51,418 nt of DNA from positions 1 through 51,418 of the forward strand of contig DRNU01000014.1 of the NCBI GenBank assembly GCA_011374975.1. Direction: 5' to 3'. The translations under genes were made by a program, and so were the position numbers. Of the stretch, positions 18,244-27,050 are shown in pieces. The notes beneath the pieces are model-generated. The model was not told the origin of the DNA, did no database searches, and worked only from the letters and a program-made list of their open reading frames with translations. Numbering within the stretch: position 1 is the stretch's first letter; every line of letters starts with the position of its first letter. Source of the stretch: Gammaproteobacteria bacterium. Its GTDB lineage: Bacteria; Pseudomonadota; Gammaproteobacteria; DSM-19610.

Positions 18244-18924
18244 ATGAAATACATCAACCAGAAACTGCTCCGCGCGCCCGGTGCTCTGCTCGCCGCACTG
18301 GGGTTAATCAGCGGTCAGGCCTTTGCAGGGACCATCGTGGGCACCGCCCATGACTTCTCCGCAAGCGGCTTCTCAGGCGGCGAAATCTGCGTAGTCTGTC
18401 ATACACCGCACCATGCAGACACCACTGTTACAGAAGCACCGCTGTGGAACCATGAGCTGACCACGCAAACCTTTGCCATGTACACCAGCCCGACGCTGGA
18501 CGCGGCCCAGGATGCCCAGCCGACCGGCGCATCCAAACTCTGCCTGTCCTGCCATGACGGCGCCACCGCCATCGACGCCTTCGGCGGTAACGTGGGTACG
18601 ATCTTCATGGGCGGCCCGGCAGCTGTGGGCGCCAATGACGACCTGACCGACGATCACCCGATCTCGATCACCTATGACGCCGCACTGGCAACTGTCGACC
18701 AGGGCCTGCATGATCCGACCGCGACCACGGTAACCATCGGCGACGGTGGTGATAAAACCCGTACCGGCCTGGTCTCCGACCTGATGCTGCCGTCTGACAA
18801 GGTTCAGTGCTCCTCATGCCACGATGTGCACAACAACTTTGTTGTACCCGGCACCAACGGCGACCCCTTCCTGAAGGTCACCAAAGCGGGTAGTGCAATC
18901 TGCCTGACTTGCCACAACAAGTAG
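18244..18924 (+). CDS. OmcE-like tetraheme c-type cytochrome, candidate extracellular nanowire subunit
   Basis: The 226-aa precursor has a Sec signal peptide cut after QAFA (residue 28). The mature protein starts GTIVGTAHDFS and carries four heme motifs: CVVCH (Cys49), CLSCH (Cys100), CSSCH (Cys189), CLTCH (Cys220). At least seven further His (36, 56, 57, 70, 138, 156, 196) can serve as distal ligands. Size, heme number and the AHDFS, CHTPH, APLWN, PTGASxLCLSCHDG and DDHPI landmarks resemble the OmcE-type family that polymerises into cytochrome filaments. Polymerisation here is inference. A strong CGGAGGT ribosome site fixes the start at 18244, and a large hairpin follows the stop. It is the first gene of the conduit block. 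Confidence 0.85.
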   Translation: MKYINQKLLRAPGALLAALGLISGQAFAGTIVGTAHDFSASGFSGGEICVVCHTPHHADTTVTEAPLWNHELTTQTFAMYTSPTLDAAQDAQPTGASKLCLSCHDGATAIDAFGGNVGTIFMGGPAAVGANDDLTDDHPISITYDAALATVDQGLHDPTATTVTIGDGGDKTRTGLVSDLMLPSDKVQCSSCHDVHNNFVVPGTNGDPFLKVTKAGSAICLTCHNK

Positions 18925-18933
18925 GTCTGTCAC

Positions 18934-18971
18934 ATTCCCCGCCCCACCGCCTGGTCGGTGGAGCGGGGAAT
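18934..18971 (+). terminator. Strong hairpin after the tetraheme gene (attenuator or mRNA-stability element)
   Basis: A 9-bp perfect outer stem (ATTCCCCGC/GCGGGGAAT), one C-A mismatch and a 6-bp inner stem (CCACCG/CGGTGG) close a 6-nt loop. No U-tract follows, so it is not a classical intrinsic terminator. Placed 10 bp after the first gene of the cluster, it would suit partial termination or 3' protection, giving more tetraheme mRNA than downstream mRNA. Confidence 0.7.
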
Positions 18972-19006
18972 CCACATAAAGCAACAATAAAAAGCGCCGG
19001 ATATTT

Positions 19007-20158
19007 ATGCACATGTGTCTGAGTCGCAAAATCACCCCAACCCGTATTCACCGAACCCTCGTCATTCTTGCCCTGGCACTGCTCACTGGCTGTGCCGGCA
19101 CACCCAGGCCGGATGATACCGGGGCGCTGTTTTTTCCACCGCCACCCGACCTGCCCCGTCTCCAGTACCTGACCCGTTTTTCCACACCCAGCGATGTGGA
19201 AACCGAGAGCATGGGGCTCAGGGATTTCATTGTCGGTGAGGACTCACTGGGCGACCACCTGGTACGCAAGCCCTTTGGCGTGGCGATGTATGACGGAAAA
19301 ATCTACGTCGCAGATACCCGCGGCCACGGCTATGGCATCTTCGACCTGAAAAACAAACGCACCGACCTGGTGCAGGGCTCCGCCGGCGGGGCGATGAAAA
19401 AGCCCATCAATATCACCATTGACACCGACGGCACCAAGTACGTGACCGACACCGACCGTAACCAGGTCCTGGTATTCGATGTCAACGACCGCTTCGTGCG
19501 CGCCATTGGTACCCCTGACCAGTTCAAACCGATTGATGTGCTGATCGTGGACGACAAGCTGTACGTGTCGGACCTGTACCATCACCAGATCCAGGTACTG
19601 GACAAGGCCGGCGGGGAAACCCTGTTCACTTTCGGCAAGGCCGGCTCCGGCGATGGCGAGCTGTTCCAGCCGACCAGCCTGGCGCTGGGCCCCGACCACT
19701 CACTGTACATCAGTGATACCGGCAACTTCCGCATCCAGAAATACTCTCTGGACGGAAAATTTATACGCGGCTATGGCAGCGTCGGCGACGCGGTAGGACA
19801 CTTCGCACGTCCCAAGGGCATTGCGGTAGACCGTGAAGGCCGGATATATATTATCGACGCCGCTTTCGAGAATGTGCAGATCCTCAAGAATGACGGCACG
19901 CCGCTGATGTTTTTCGGCAAGCCGGGGGACAAGCGCGGTGACATCAATTTGCCGACCGAGATTGTTATCGATTATGACAACCTCGAGTATTTCCAGCACT
20001 ACGCGGCACCCGGCTTTAATCTGGAATACGTCGTCCTGATCGCCAGCCAGTTCGGCATCAACAAGGTTGTCGCATTCGGCTTTGGCAAGATGGAAGGCCT
20101 GAACTATGACGCAGCTCCCCAACCTGCCGCCGACACGGAAGACGAAAACAAGCAATAA
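19007..20158 (+). CDS. NHL-repeat beta-propeller lipoprotein 1
   Basis: The 383-aa protein has a lipoprotein signal (LALALLTGC, Cys about residue 29) followed by a 6-bladed propeller. Its NHL repeats show the usual VADTRGHGYGIFDL, YVSDLYHHQIQVLD and YISDTGNFRIQKYSLDGKFI patterns. NHL propellers bind proteins or polymers. In metal-reducing bacteria such genes are often found with multiheme cytochrome and porin genes, so a structural role in the conduit or filament base is likely but unproven. An ATG two codons downstream is an alternative start. It follows the tetraheme gene after a hairpin. Confidence 0.85.
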   Translation: MHMCLSRKITPTRIHRTLVILALALLTGCAGTPRPDDTGALFFPPPPDLPRLQYLTRFSTPSDVETESMGLRDFIVGEDSLGDHLVRKPFGVAMYDGKIYVADTRGHGYGIFDLKNKRTDLVQGSAGGAMKKPINITIDTDGTKYVTDTDRNQVLVFDVNDRFVRAIGTPDQFKPIDVLIVDDKLYVSDLYHHQIQVLDKAGGETLFTFGKAGSGDGELFQPTSLALGPDHSLYISDTGNFRIQKYSLDGKFIRGYGSVGDAVGHFARPKGIAVDREGRIYIIDAAFENVQILKNDGTPLMFFGKPGDKRGDINLPTEIVIDYDNLEYFQHYAAPGFNLEYVVLIASQFGINKVVAFGFGKMEGLNYDAAPQPAADTEDENKQ

Positions 20159-20265
20159 GGCGTTACTGCGCGAGGCTGACATGACTGATTCCGGAACCTG
20201 TTCATATTCGCAGCAGAAGCGGGGCTGTAAAACGGTCCGCGCCGCCGTAAAGAGAGCAACAGAGA

Positions 20266-22317
20266 ATGTGTGTTGTGCGTTCAACTACAAGGGGAATGAC
20301 AAACGCTCTTCGGCGTACCCGGGCCGCGCTCAATTGCGGGCTGCTGGGACTGCTGCTTGCATCACCCTCGCTTAGCGGCGCACAAACTGCTGATATCACC
20401 CCCTTCAAGCTGACCGGTGTCGAAGGCGACCTGGCGACCCGCTATAACCTCGACAACTACCAGCAGAAGTCGGAGGGCGGGGACAATACCTACCAGACCC
20501 GTCCCACGTTCGAGGAGGAAATCTCGATCCTGACGCACAGCTATGCCTACCACCCGAGCCTTCTCAACATGGACCTGGGTGGCGGCCTGCTGTTCCTGCA
20601 ACAGGATTTCGACTCCGACCAGGGCAAGAACAGCAATACCGAGTCGCTGTACAACCTGACCGCACACCTTAATTTCCTGGAACAGAAACCCTACCCGTTC
20701 AAAATGTTCTATGACCGCAGCAACCCGTCGGTCACCACCAGCCTGGCCGGACGTTTCCTGGTGAAAAATACCCGCTACGGCATGAATGCCGCCCTGCTGG
20801 AACCGTTTTCACCGGTGTCGATCAACCTGGAAGCGTTCCGCTTCGAAAGCAACGGTTCCGGCTTCGGCACCAGCATCGACCAGACCACCGACCAGGCCGC
20901 CATCCGCACCTCCAAATCCTATGGCGGCGGCAATAACATCAAGGTGTCCTACCTCTGGACCGAATCCGATTCACAGAGCGGCAGTACCGGGCTGCCGATC
21001 CAGCAAACGGTGACGACCACCAAAACCACGGATGCCAGCGCACTGAATGTTTTCGGCGCCAACAAGCAGATACGGCTGACCCAGCTGCTGACCATTACCA
21101 ACCAGAACCTGGACATACAGCAGACCCCCTCGACCGAACTTGACGATCTGCGCTACAGCTATGACATGCGCTGGACGCATACCCCCAGAACGCGGTCTTT
21201 CTACCAGTACCGCCTGCAAAAAAGTGACCGTACCGAGGTCAACACCACCAACCGCAATGTCAGGGTCGGCGCTTCCTACGAACAGGAAGAGGGCTGGAAA
21301 GGCAACTTCGATGTACATGCCGAGAAAGAGGACCAGGACACCACGGATTTTGAGCGCAAGGTGTACGGTACACTGGGCGTGGCGGGTTACACCCGCAAGA
21401 TTCGCAATGGCTCCATGGACCTGGGCGTAGCCGTGCGCGTTGACCAGACAGACCAGTCTACCGGGAGCACCGACATCATCCAGGTGATCGATGAACCGGT
21501 GACCCTGAACGGTACCACGCCGGTACCCTTGCAAAACCCGTTCGTCATAACCCCTGTTGACGTAGTCACCCTTAACCAGCAGCCACTCACTGAAGGCGTG
21601 GACTATGCCCTGCGGGTCATCGGTTCCATCACCGAGATTTCGTGGCTGCCCGGCAGCCCCAATATCAATCCCACGGATACGGTACTGGTCACCTACAACT
21701 ACCGGTCGGGTGGCGATGTGAAGTTCAACACCTACAGCCAGAACTATTCCAGCAACTTCAAGCTGTTCAGGTTCCATGACCTGTTCGCCCGCTACCGCAG
21801 GCGGGACCAGTCGGTAAAAACCGGCAACCCCACTACCCCGCTCAATGACATTGAAAACATCCTGGTCGGGGCACGTGTCGAATACCCGCTGCTGAGCGGC
21901 TGGCTGGTGGGAGCCGAGGCGAACTACGAAGACCAGAAGGAAGATATATCGCCGTTCACCCGCAAACTGGTCAAGGCCCATTTTGAAGCCCCGCTGCCAC
22001 GCGCTTCACGCCTGCGGGTAATGGGCCGACGGGAATTCGTGGACAATGAAAATTCACCGGAAGACATCGACGTCAGCCAGATCATCGTGCGCTTGTCTTC
22101 GCGCCCCTGGCTGCGTACCGTTGTCACGGCCGATGGTGACTATGAAAAAGACACCGGCGGCACGCAGGACCGGCGCCGCCGCGCTCTGGCCGTGGGCCTG
22201 CTGTGGCGCTACCGCAAGCTGCAATTTACGGTCCGCGCCGAACATATCAATAACAAACAGGGGCAGGTAACCCAGGAAAACAATAAAGTACGGGCTCAAC
22301 TGATACGGCGGTTCTGA
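20266..22317 (+). CDS. Outer-membrane beta-barrel, candidate porin of a cytochrome conduit
   Basis: The 683-aa protein has a signal peptide (cut near SLSGAQT), many amphipathic beta-strands alternating with polar loops across its length, and a C-terminal Phe (...AQLIRRF) typical of BAM-inserted proteins. No TonB box or plug domain is evident. Porin-cytochrome conduits pair such barrels with multiheme cytochromes, and this gene sits between two NHL lipoprotein genes and just before two multiheme genes. The ATG at 20296 after AAGGGG is an alternative start and would give a shorter, cleaner signal peptide. Its stop overlaps the next ATG. Confidence 0.83.
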   Translation: MCVVRSTTRGMTNALRRTRAALNCGLLGLLLASPSLSGAQTADITPFKLTGVEGDLATRYNLDNYQQKSEGGDNTYQTRPTFEEEISILTHSYAYHPSLLNMDLGGGLLFLQQDFDSDQGKNSNTESLYNLTAHLNFLEQKPYPFKMFYDRSNPSVTTSLAGRFLVKNTRYGMNAALLEPFSPVSINLEAFRFESNGSGFGTSIDQTTDQAAIRTSKSYGGGNNIKVSYLWTESDSQSGSTGLPIQQTVTTTKTTDASALNVFGANKQIRLTQLLTITNQNLDIQQTPSTELDDLRYSYDMRWTHTPRTRSFYQYRLQKSDRTEVNTTNRNVRVGASYEQEEGWKGNFDVHAEKEDQDTTDFERKVYGTLGVAGYTRKIRNGSMDLGVAVRVDQTDQSTGSTDIIQVIDEPVTLNGTTPVPLQNPFVITPVDVVTLNQQPLTEGVDYALRVIGSITEISWLPGSPNINPTDTVLVTYNYRSGGDVKFNTYSQNYSSNFKLFRFHDLFARYRRRDQSVKTGNPTTPLNDIENILVGARVEYPLLSGWLVGAEANYEDQKEDISPFTRKLVKAHFEAPLPRASRLRVMGRREFVDNENSPEDIDVSQIIVRLSSRPWLRTVVTADGDYEKDTGGTQDRRRRALAVGLLWRYRKLQFTVRAEHINNKQGQVTQENNKVRAQLIRRF

Positions 22318-23363
22318 TGACGATAAAGCGCATATTCCGGTTTGCCTTACTGGCCCTGATCAGCACAGGCGTCCTGCTGGGCGGCTGTACGCCGGCACGC
22401 AACGCAACGCCCGAACAACAGGTCGAGCGGGTCTGGCCCGAACCCCCCGAGCAGCCGCGCATCCGCTTTGAAAAGAGCATCTCCAGCGCCGAGGACCTGG
22501 GCATTGAAAAATCCTTCTGGAAACGGCTGGGTGAATTCATCACCGGCGCCTCCAGTACACGCCTGGTACGCCCCATGGCGGTCGTCATGGATACCCGCAA
22601 TGAAATCATGTACGTAGCCGACCCCGGGGCACGCGGTGTACACCGCTTCAACCTGCACGATTCAAGCTACAAACTCCTGTACCGCGAGAAAAATCTGCCG
22701 CTAACCTCTCCAGTAGGCATGGCACTCGGACCGGACAACCAGGTATTCATCGCAGATTCGGGACTTGGCCAACTGTTTGTGGCGACACCCGATGCGGACT
22801 TCCTGTCCCCTGTCAAACTGGAACCGGGACCGCAACAGCCCACCGGCGTGCTTTTCGAACAGGCAACGGGTTATCTGTATATCGTGGACACAACAGAACA
22901 CGCAATCAAAGTATATTCAGGCGCGGGCAGCCTGGTCCGGCAATTCGGCCGGCGCGGCCACGGTCCGGGGGAGTTCAATTTTCCGACGGCGCTGTGGCAG
23001 GACCGGCAGGGTCATTTGCTGGTCACCGACTCGCTTAATTTCCGCATCCAGAAGCTCGATACCGGGGGGCGGTTTATCAGCCGGTTCGGCCAGCTTGGCG
23101 ATGCCAGTGGCGACATGTCGCGCCCCAAGGGGGTCGCCACCGACAGTTCCGGTCATGTCTATGTAGTCGACTCGATGTTCCATGCTTTCCAGATTTTCGA
23201 CGACACGGGTGAACTGTTGCTGATCCTGGGTTCACAAGGTCATGGCGCCGGAGAATTCTGGCTGCCCACCGGCATTTTTATCGCGCCGGACGACCGCATT
23301 TACATTTCCGACTCGCACAACCGGCGCGTTCAGATTTTCCGCTATATCGGGGGTAAACCATGA
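22317..23363 (+). CDS. NHL-repeat beta-propeller lipoprotein 2
   Basis: The 348-aa protein has a lipobox LLGGC (Cys about residue 24) and a propeller of NHL repeats, for example VADPGARGVHRFNL, FIADSGLGQLFV and YISDSHNRRVQIFRY. It is a diverged relative of the first NHL lipoprotein. The ATG overlaps the porin stop (TGATG) and its own stop overlaps the start of the 12-heme cytochrome. This tight coupling suggests the three proteins act in fixed ratio, probably at the outer membrane. Confidence 0.85.
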   Translation: MTIKRIFRFALLALISTGVLLGGCTPARNATPEQQVERVWPEPPEQPRIRFEKSISSAEDLGIEKSFWKRLGEFITGASSTRLVRPMAVVMDTRNEIMYVADPGARGVHRFNLHDSSYKLLYREKNLPLTSPVGMALGPDNQVFIADSGLGQLFVATPDADFLSPVKLEPGPQQPTGVLFEQATGYLYIVDTTEHAIKVYSGAGSLVRQFGRRGHGPGEFNFPTALWQDRQGHLLVTDSLNFRIQKLDTGGRFISRFGQLGDASGDMSRPKGVATDSSGHVYVVDSMFHAFQIFDDTGELLLILGSQGHGAGEFWLPTGIFIAPDDRIYISDSHNRRVQIFRYIGGKP

Positions 23364-25096
23364 AGTTGTTGACATGGGCAGGACTGGCGGCAGCGCTGTT
23401 GATGACGTGCAATACCGCGTGGGCGGCGATTGCAGACACCAAACATAACCTGTCGACCTCCGGGCCGGGCACCATCAAGGCTGTCAGCGAAGACCAGATC
23501 TGTATCTTCTGCCATACACCGCACAATTCCTCGGCATCCGCACCGTTATGGAACCGGCGCGACCCGGGCAGTACCTATATCCCCTACTCCAGCAGTACCG
23601 CGATTGCCAACCCGGGGCAACCCACCGGCGCATCGATCCTGTGCCTGAGCTGCCACGACGGGACTATCGCCCTGGGTGAGATACTGAGCAGCCCGACGGA
23701 TATCGTCATGGCCGGCGGGGTGACCACCATGCCGCCGGGCGACGCGCTGCTGGGCACAGACCTGTCCGATGACCACCCGGTTTCCTTCGACTATACGACC
23801 AGCATCACCAGCGGCGGTGAATACGTAGACCCCTCATCGCTGACCGGCACCGTCCGCCTGGACGCCAACGGCCAGATGCAATGCACCAGTTGCCACGAGC
23901 CGCACGACAATACCTGGGGCAAGTTCCTGGTGAAATCGGCGCGCGCCTCGGGCCTGTGCATGACCTGCCATCTCAAGACCGGCTGGGAGCAATCCCCGCA
24001 TAACCTGTCCGGCGCCACCTGGAACGGCCAGGGCACCGATCCCTGGCCGGCCACCGACTGGAATAACGTCGCCGATAACGGCTGCCAGAACTGCCACCGG
24101 CCACATTCGGCAGGGAGCCGCGAGCGCCTGCTGAATTACGCTATCGAGGAGAATAACTGCTCGGCCTGCCATAACGGAAATGTGGCCGGCAAGGACATCA
24201 TTTCTGTCTTCAACCAGTTCTCCAAACACCCGATCAGCGACACCTTCGAGGTCCACGATCCTGCCGAACCCAATGTCGTCGCCAACCGCCATGTGGAATG
24301 TCAGGACTGCCACAACCCGCATGCGGCACGCGCCGGCTCCGGTGGCGTCACGGGGCCGTTGCTCGGGGTACGCGGCGTGGATATCAACGGCATCGATATC
24401 GACAGCATTCTCGAGACCTACCAACTGTGTTTCCGCTGCCACGGTGACAGCACCGGCAAGCCCACGGCGCCCACACCGCGTCAGATCGAGCAGACCAACA
24501 CGCGCCTGGAGTTCACCCTGTCCAACCCGTCTTACCACCCGGTCGCGGGACCCGGGCGCAACCCCGACGTCCCCAGCCTGATCTCGCCACTGACCCCGGC
24601 CAGCGTCATCAGCTGCACCGACTGCCATAACAGCAACGACTCGCCCACGGCCGGCGGCATCGGCCCCGAGGGCCCGCACGGCTCGACTTTCGAGCCGATC
24701 CTGGCACGGCAGTACATAACCATCGACAATACCCCGGAGAGCGCCTCCAACTATGCCCTGTGCTACAACTGCCACGATCGTAACAGCATCCTGGGCAACG
24801 AGAGCTTCAGCCTGCACAACAGGCATATTGTCAGGGAAAGAGCCCCCTGCAATGTCTGCCACGACCCGCACGGCATCAGTGATACCCAGGGCAACAGCAA
24901 CAACAACACCCACCTGATCAACTTTGATACTTCAGTGGTGTCACCCAATATGATGGGCGCATTGAGCTTTACCGATAACGGTCGCTTTGCGGGCAGTTGC
25001 AGCCTGAGATGCCACGGACGAAACCACATGAATTTCTCCTACCCGGGGGGTATGGGAGGCGGTGGTGGTGGCGGTGGCGGCATGGGCGGCGGTTAA
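23360..25096 (+). CDS. Dodecaheme c-type cytochrome with an N-terminal tetraheme (nanowire-like) module
   Basis: The 578-aa precursor has a signal peptide (cut near NTAWAA). It carries eleven CXXCH motifs (Cys48, 95, 175, 200, 242, 267, 314, 357, 419, 468, 497) and one CX3CH motif, CSLRCH, at Cys547. Residues about 25-205 align with the whole mature tetraheme protein, sharing ICxxCHTPH, APLWN, PTGASxLCLSCHDG and DDHPxS. The C-terminus is a Gly/Met tail of about 16 residues. Such a protein could join a filament to the conduit, or be the conduit cytochrome itself. Start and stop overlap both neighbours. Confidence 0.9.
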   Translation: MKLLTWAGLAAALLMTCNTAWAAIADTKHNLSTSGPGTIKAVSEDQICIFCHTPHNSSASAPLWNRRDPGSTYIPYSSSTAIANPGQPTGASILCLSCHDGTIALGEILSSPTDIVMAGGVTTMPPGDALLGTDLSDDHPVSFDYTTSITSGGEYVDPSSLTGTVRLDANGQMQCTSCHEPHDNTWGKFLVKSARASGLCMTCHLKTGWEQSPHNLSGATWNGQGTDPWPATDWNNVADNGCQNCHRPHSAGSRERLLNYAIEENNCSACHNGNVAGKDIISVFNQFSKHPISDTFEVHDPAEPNVVANRHVECQDCHNPHAARAGSGGVTGPLLGVRGVDINGIDIDSILETYQLCFRCHGDSTGKPTAPTPRQIEQTNTRLEFTLSNPSYHPVAGPGRNPDVPSLISPLTPASVISCTDCHNSNDSPTAGGIGPEGPHGSTFEPILARQYITIDNTPESASNYALCYNCHDRNSILGNESFSLHNRHIVRERAPCNVCHDPHGISDTQGNSNNNTHLINFDTSVVSPNMMGALSFTDNGRFAGSCSLRCHGRNHMNFSYPGGMGGGGGGGGGMGGG

Positions 25097-26103
25097 TGGC
25101 ATTTTCCGGCACAACCAGGATTTGCGCCATACTCTGCCTGCTGCTGACCACAACAGTTGCAGTCAGCCAGGAAAAGACCGCTGTACCGACGATCGATGCC
25201 AAAGACGTGCTGGCACAGCCCGACAACATCCCGCAGTGGCTGAACGAAGGGCGCCTGCAACCGGAACAGATCCCCAGCCCCCACTGGCGCGACGATGCCT
25301 GCCGGAGCTGCCATACCTCCAGCAGGCCGTCACGACGCAAACTCGCGTTACGGCATAAAAACCCGGACCTGCTGTGCAAAAACTGCCACGATCCCGCAAC
25401 TCAGCACGCCTACATTCATCCCGCAGACATCACACCCGACCCCGCCATGCGCAAACGCATGCCCGCTGACTACCGGCAAGCCATGAAAAAAGGCAAGATC
25501 GTCTGTACCACCTGTCACGACCTCCCCGCACAGTGTCTGGTCAAACGCCGCCAGGAACAACGCAACAACCCGGCTTTCCTGCGCGGGGCGCCGTTCGCAC
25601 ACCGTTCGGAACCCTGCTACCTGTGCCACGATGCCAAAGCCTATGCACGCATCAACCCGCACGACCAGATCACCGATGGCGGCCAGATCCGCGAAGCCAC
25701 CTGCGTCCTGTGCCACGACGACGTCAAACAGCTGCAGGCCGATGCCGCCATTGAAAACGTGGGGTTCAACATCAAACAGGACCTGGCGAAAATGTGCACC
25801 GGCTGCCACCCGTGGATCCCCCACCCCGGCGGAAAATTCATGTTCTCCAGCACCTTCAAGGACAGAAAACACCCCGAGCACCTGACAGTACCGCCCGAAC
25901 CGATGCGCAAATACATGCAGCACATGGCGGTGAAAAACGACATCATCCTGCCGCTCGACCCCACCACCGGCAAAGTCTACTGCGCCACCTGCCACAACCC
26001 GCACGAACGCGGCCTGTTGAAAAACAGCGCCGCCGCCAAAGGCGCCGACGCCGACAAACGCCTGCGCATGAAGGATATCTGCACCAACTGCCACGACAAG
26101 TAA
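25096..26103 (+). CDS. Octaheme c-type cytochrome
   Basis: The 335-aa precursor starts at an ATG overlapping the previous stop (TAATG). The frame is open further upstream, but that stretch is the antisense-like reading of the Gly tail. A signal peptide ends near TVAVSQ. Eight motifs are seen: CRSCH, CKNCH, CTTCH, CYLCH, CVLCH, CTGCH, CATCH, CTNCH. It should be a periplasmic or surface electron carrier and is the last gene of the nanowire/conduit block. No known enzyme octaheme family (for example nitrite or hydroxylamine enzymes with CX2CK) is recognised. Confidence 0.9.
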   Translation: MAFSGTTRICAILCLLLTTTVAVSQEKTAVPTIDAKDVLAQPDNIPQWLNEGRLQPEQIPSPHWRDDACRSCHTSSRPSRRKLALRHKNPDLLCKNCHDPATQHAYIHPADITPDPAMRKRMPADYRQAMKKGKIVCTTCHDLPAQCLVKRRQEQRNNPAFLRGAPFAHRSEPCYLCHDAKAYARINPHDQITDGGQIREATCVLCHDDVKQLQADAAIENVGFNIKQDLAKMCTGCHPWIPHPGGKFMFSSTFKDRKHPEHLTVPPEPMRKYMQHMAVKNDIILPLDPTTGKVYCATCHNPHERGLLKNSAAAKGADADKRLRMKDICTNCHDK

Positions 26104-26161
26104 CGCCGCCAGAACCAGCGGCATGACATGAATAGGTAATGCTGCCGCCCCGGACTACAAT

Positions 26162-26245
26162 TTTTTGCGCCGGGCCGGTGGTGCCTTTCCGGCTTCAGGC
26201 GCGGGCGCAAGGCGCAGGAAAGGCACCACCGGCCCGGCGCAAAAA
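26162..26245. repeat. Perfect 29-bp inverted repeat with 26-nt loop
   Basis: The arms 26162-26190 and 26217-26245 are perfect reverse complements, GC-rich with five T at one end and five A at the other. The runs sit at the base of the stem (T5-stem-A5), so neither strand has a U-tract after the hairpin and it is not a standard terminator. It lies between the convergent octaheme gene and the 244-aa gene. It may still block transcription from both sides, or be a palindromic mobile unit. Confidence 0.85.
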
Positions 26246-26315
26246 GTATGAGGGAAAACCGGCTGATTTATTACACCGCGGGTAAATAATGCCGGGCTAC
26301 GCCCCCCGACCCAAC

Positions 26316-27050
26316 CTACTGAGACATACACTCTTCGAAAATAGCGTACTTGTCACCCCTGGGATCAATCGGCAAATGCGCCGCAGGCACCGCGTAAACC
26401 TGGGAAACAATATCAGGAATCATCTCATCTACCTCCGGCTGCCCGGAACGGGGCAACGACTCCCGCGCCTGAATCTCACTGCGCCCGCGAATACGTTCCT
26501 GCATCGCGGCGACAAACAGATTCGCCGTGTAGTAACAACCCAGCTCCCGCTCACGATGCCGCTCGATCAGCCAGGCCGGGTCCAGGCGCCCGACCCGGTC
26601 AGCAATCAGCAGATCGTTGAATGCCGCGGTAAAACCGGTCAGGGAAAACTTCAGTGTATTCTTTCCTGTAGCCCGCTCGCCAAACCAGACGCGCAGGTCC
26701 AGCCCGGCGATCATGCGCGTGATAAAGGTTTTCTTTTCTTCATCACTCAGCTCGATCCTGAACAGGCGGCTGTCGGGCTTCCGCTCCAGCAGGGCCAGCA
26801 CCGCTTCGGTGGCCGGGCCATGATCGACGGCCAGCGACACCCGTAACGGCAGCGGCGGCGCCTGCCTGTCGACCTGCACCACCATGAGAAAACTGGTTTC
26901 CTCAGACTGATTATGGGTAACAATAAACTGGTGACCTTCCGGGGTAACAGTCGTTATCCAGTGACCGTCTTCGGTTTGCCTGAGCGTCCAGTCCGCATGG
27001 GTTGCGGCAGACAGTAACAACAGCGTGATCGCTATCCAAATCCTGTACAT
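26316..27050 (-). CDS. Secreted hypothetical protein
   Basis: The 244-aa product has a signal peptide (LLLLSAATHA) and a soluble mature part of about 225 residues. An N-terminal beta-rich half contains WTLRQTEDGHWITTVTPEG in pattern, and the C-terminal half is helical. It has no heme motif and only two Cys. I do not recognise the family. It lies 87 bp downstream of the triheme gene of the minus-strand module and could be its last gene; the gap contains a short GCCCGG/CCGGGC hairpin. Confidence 0.7.
   Translation of the reverse strand: MYRIWIAITLLLLSAATHADWTLRQTEDGHWITTVTPEGHQFIVTHNQSEETSFLMVVQVDRQAPPLPLRVSLAVDHGPATEAVLALLERKPDSRLFRIELSDEEKKTFITRMIAGLDLRVWFGERATGKNTLKFSLTGFTAAFNDLLIADRVGRLDPAWLIERHRERELGCYYTANLFVAAMQERIRGRSEIQARESLPRSGQPEVDEMIPDIVSQVYAVPAAHLPIDPRGDKYAIFEECMSQ

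Noticed and set aside
23834-24913. 359-codon Val/Gly-rich frame on the minus strand
   Set aside because: It is antisense to the 12-heme cytochrome, whose twelve heme motifs and overlapping start and stop prove the plus strand.
26162-26245. Reading of the long inverted repeat as an intrinsic bidirectional terminator
   Set aside because: The A and T runs are part of the stem base; neither transcript gets a U-tract after the hairpin.
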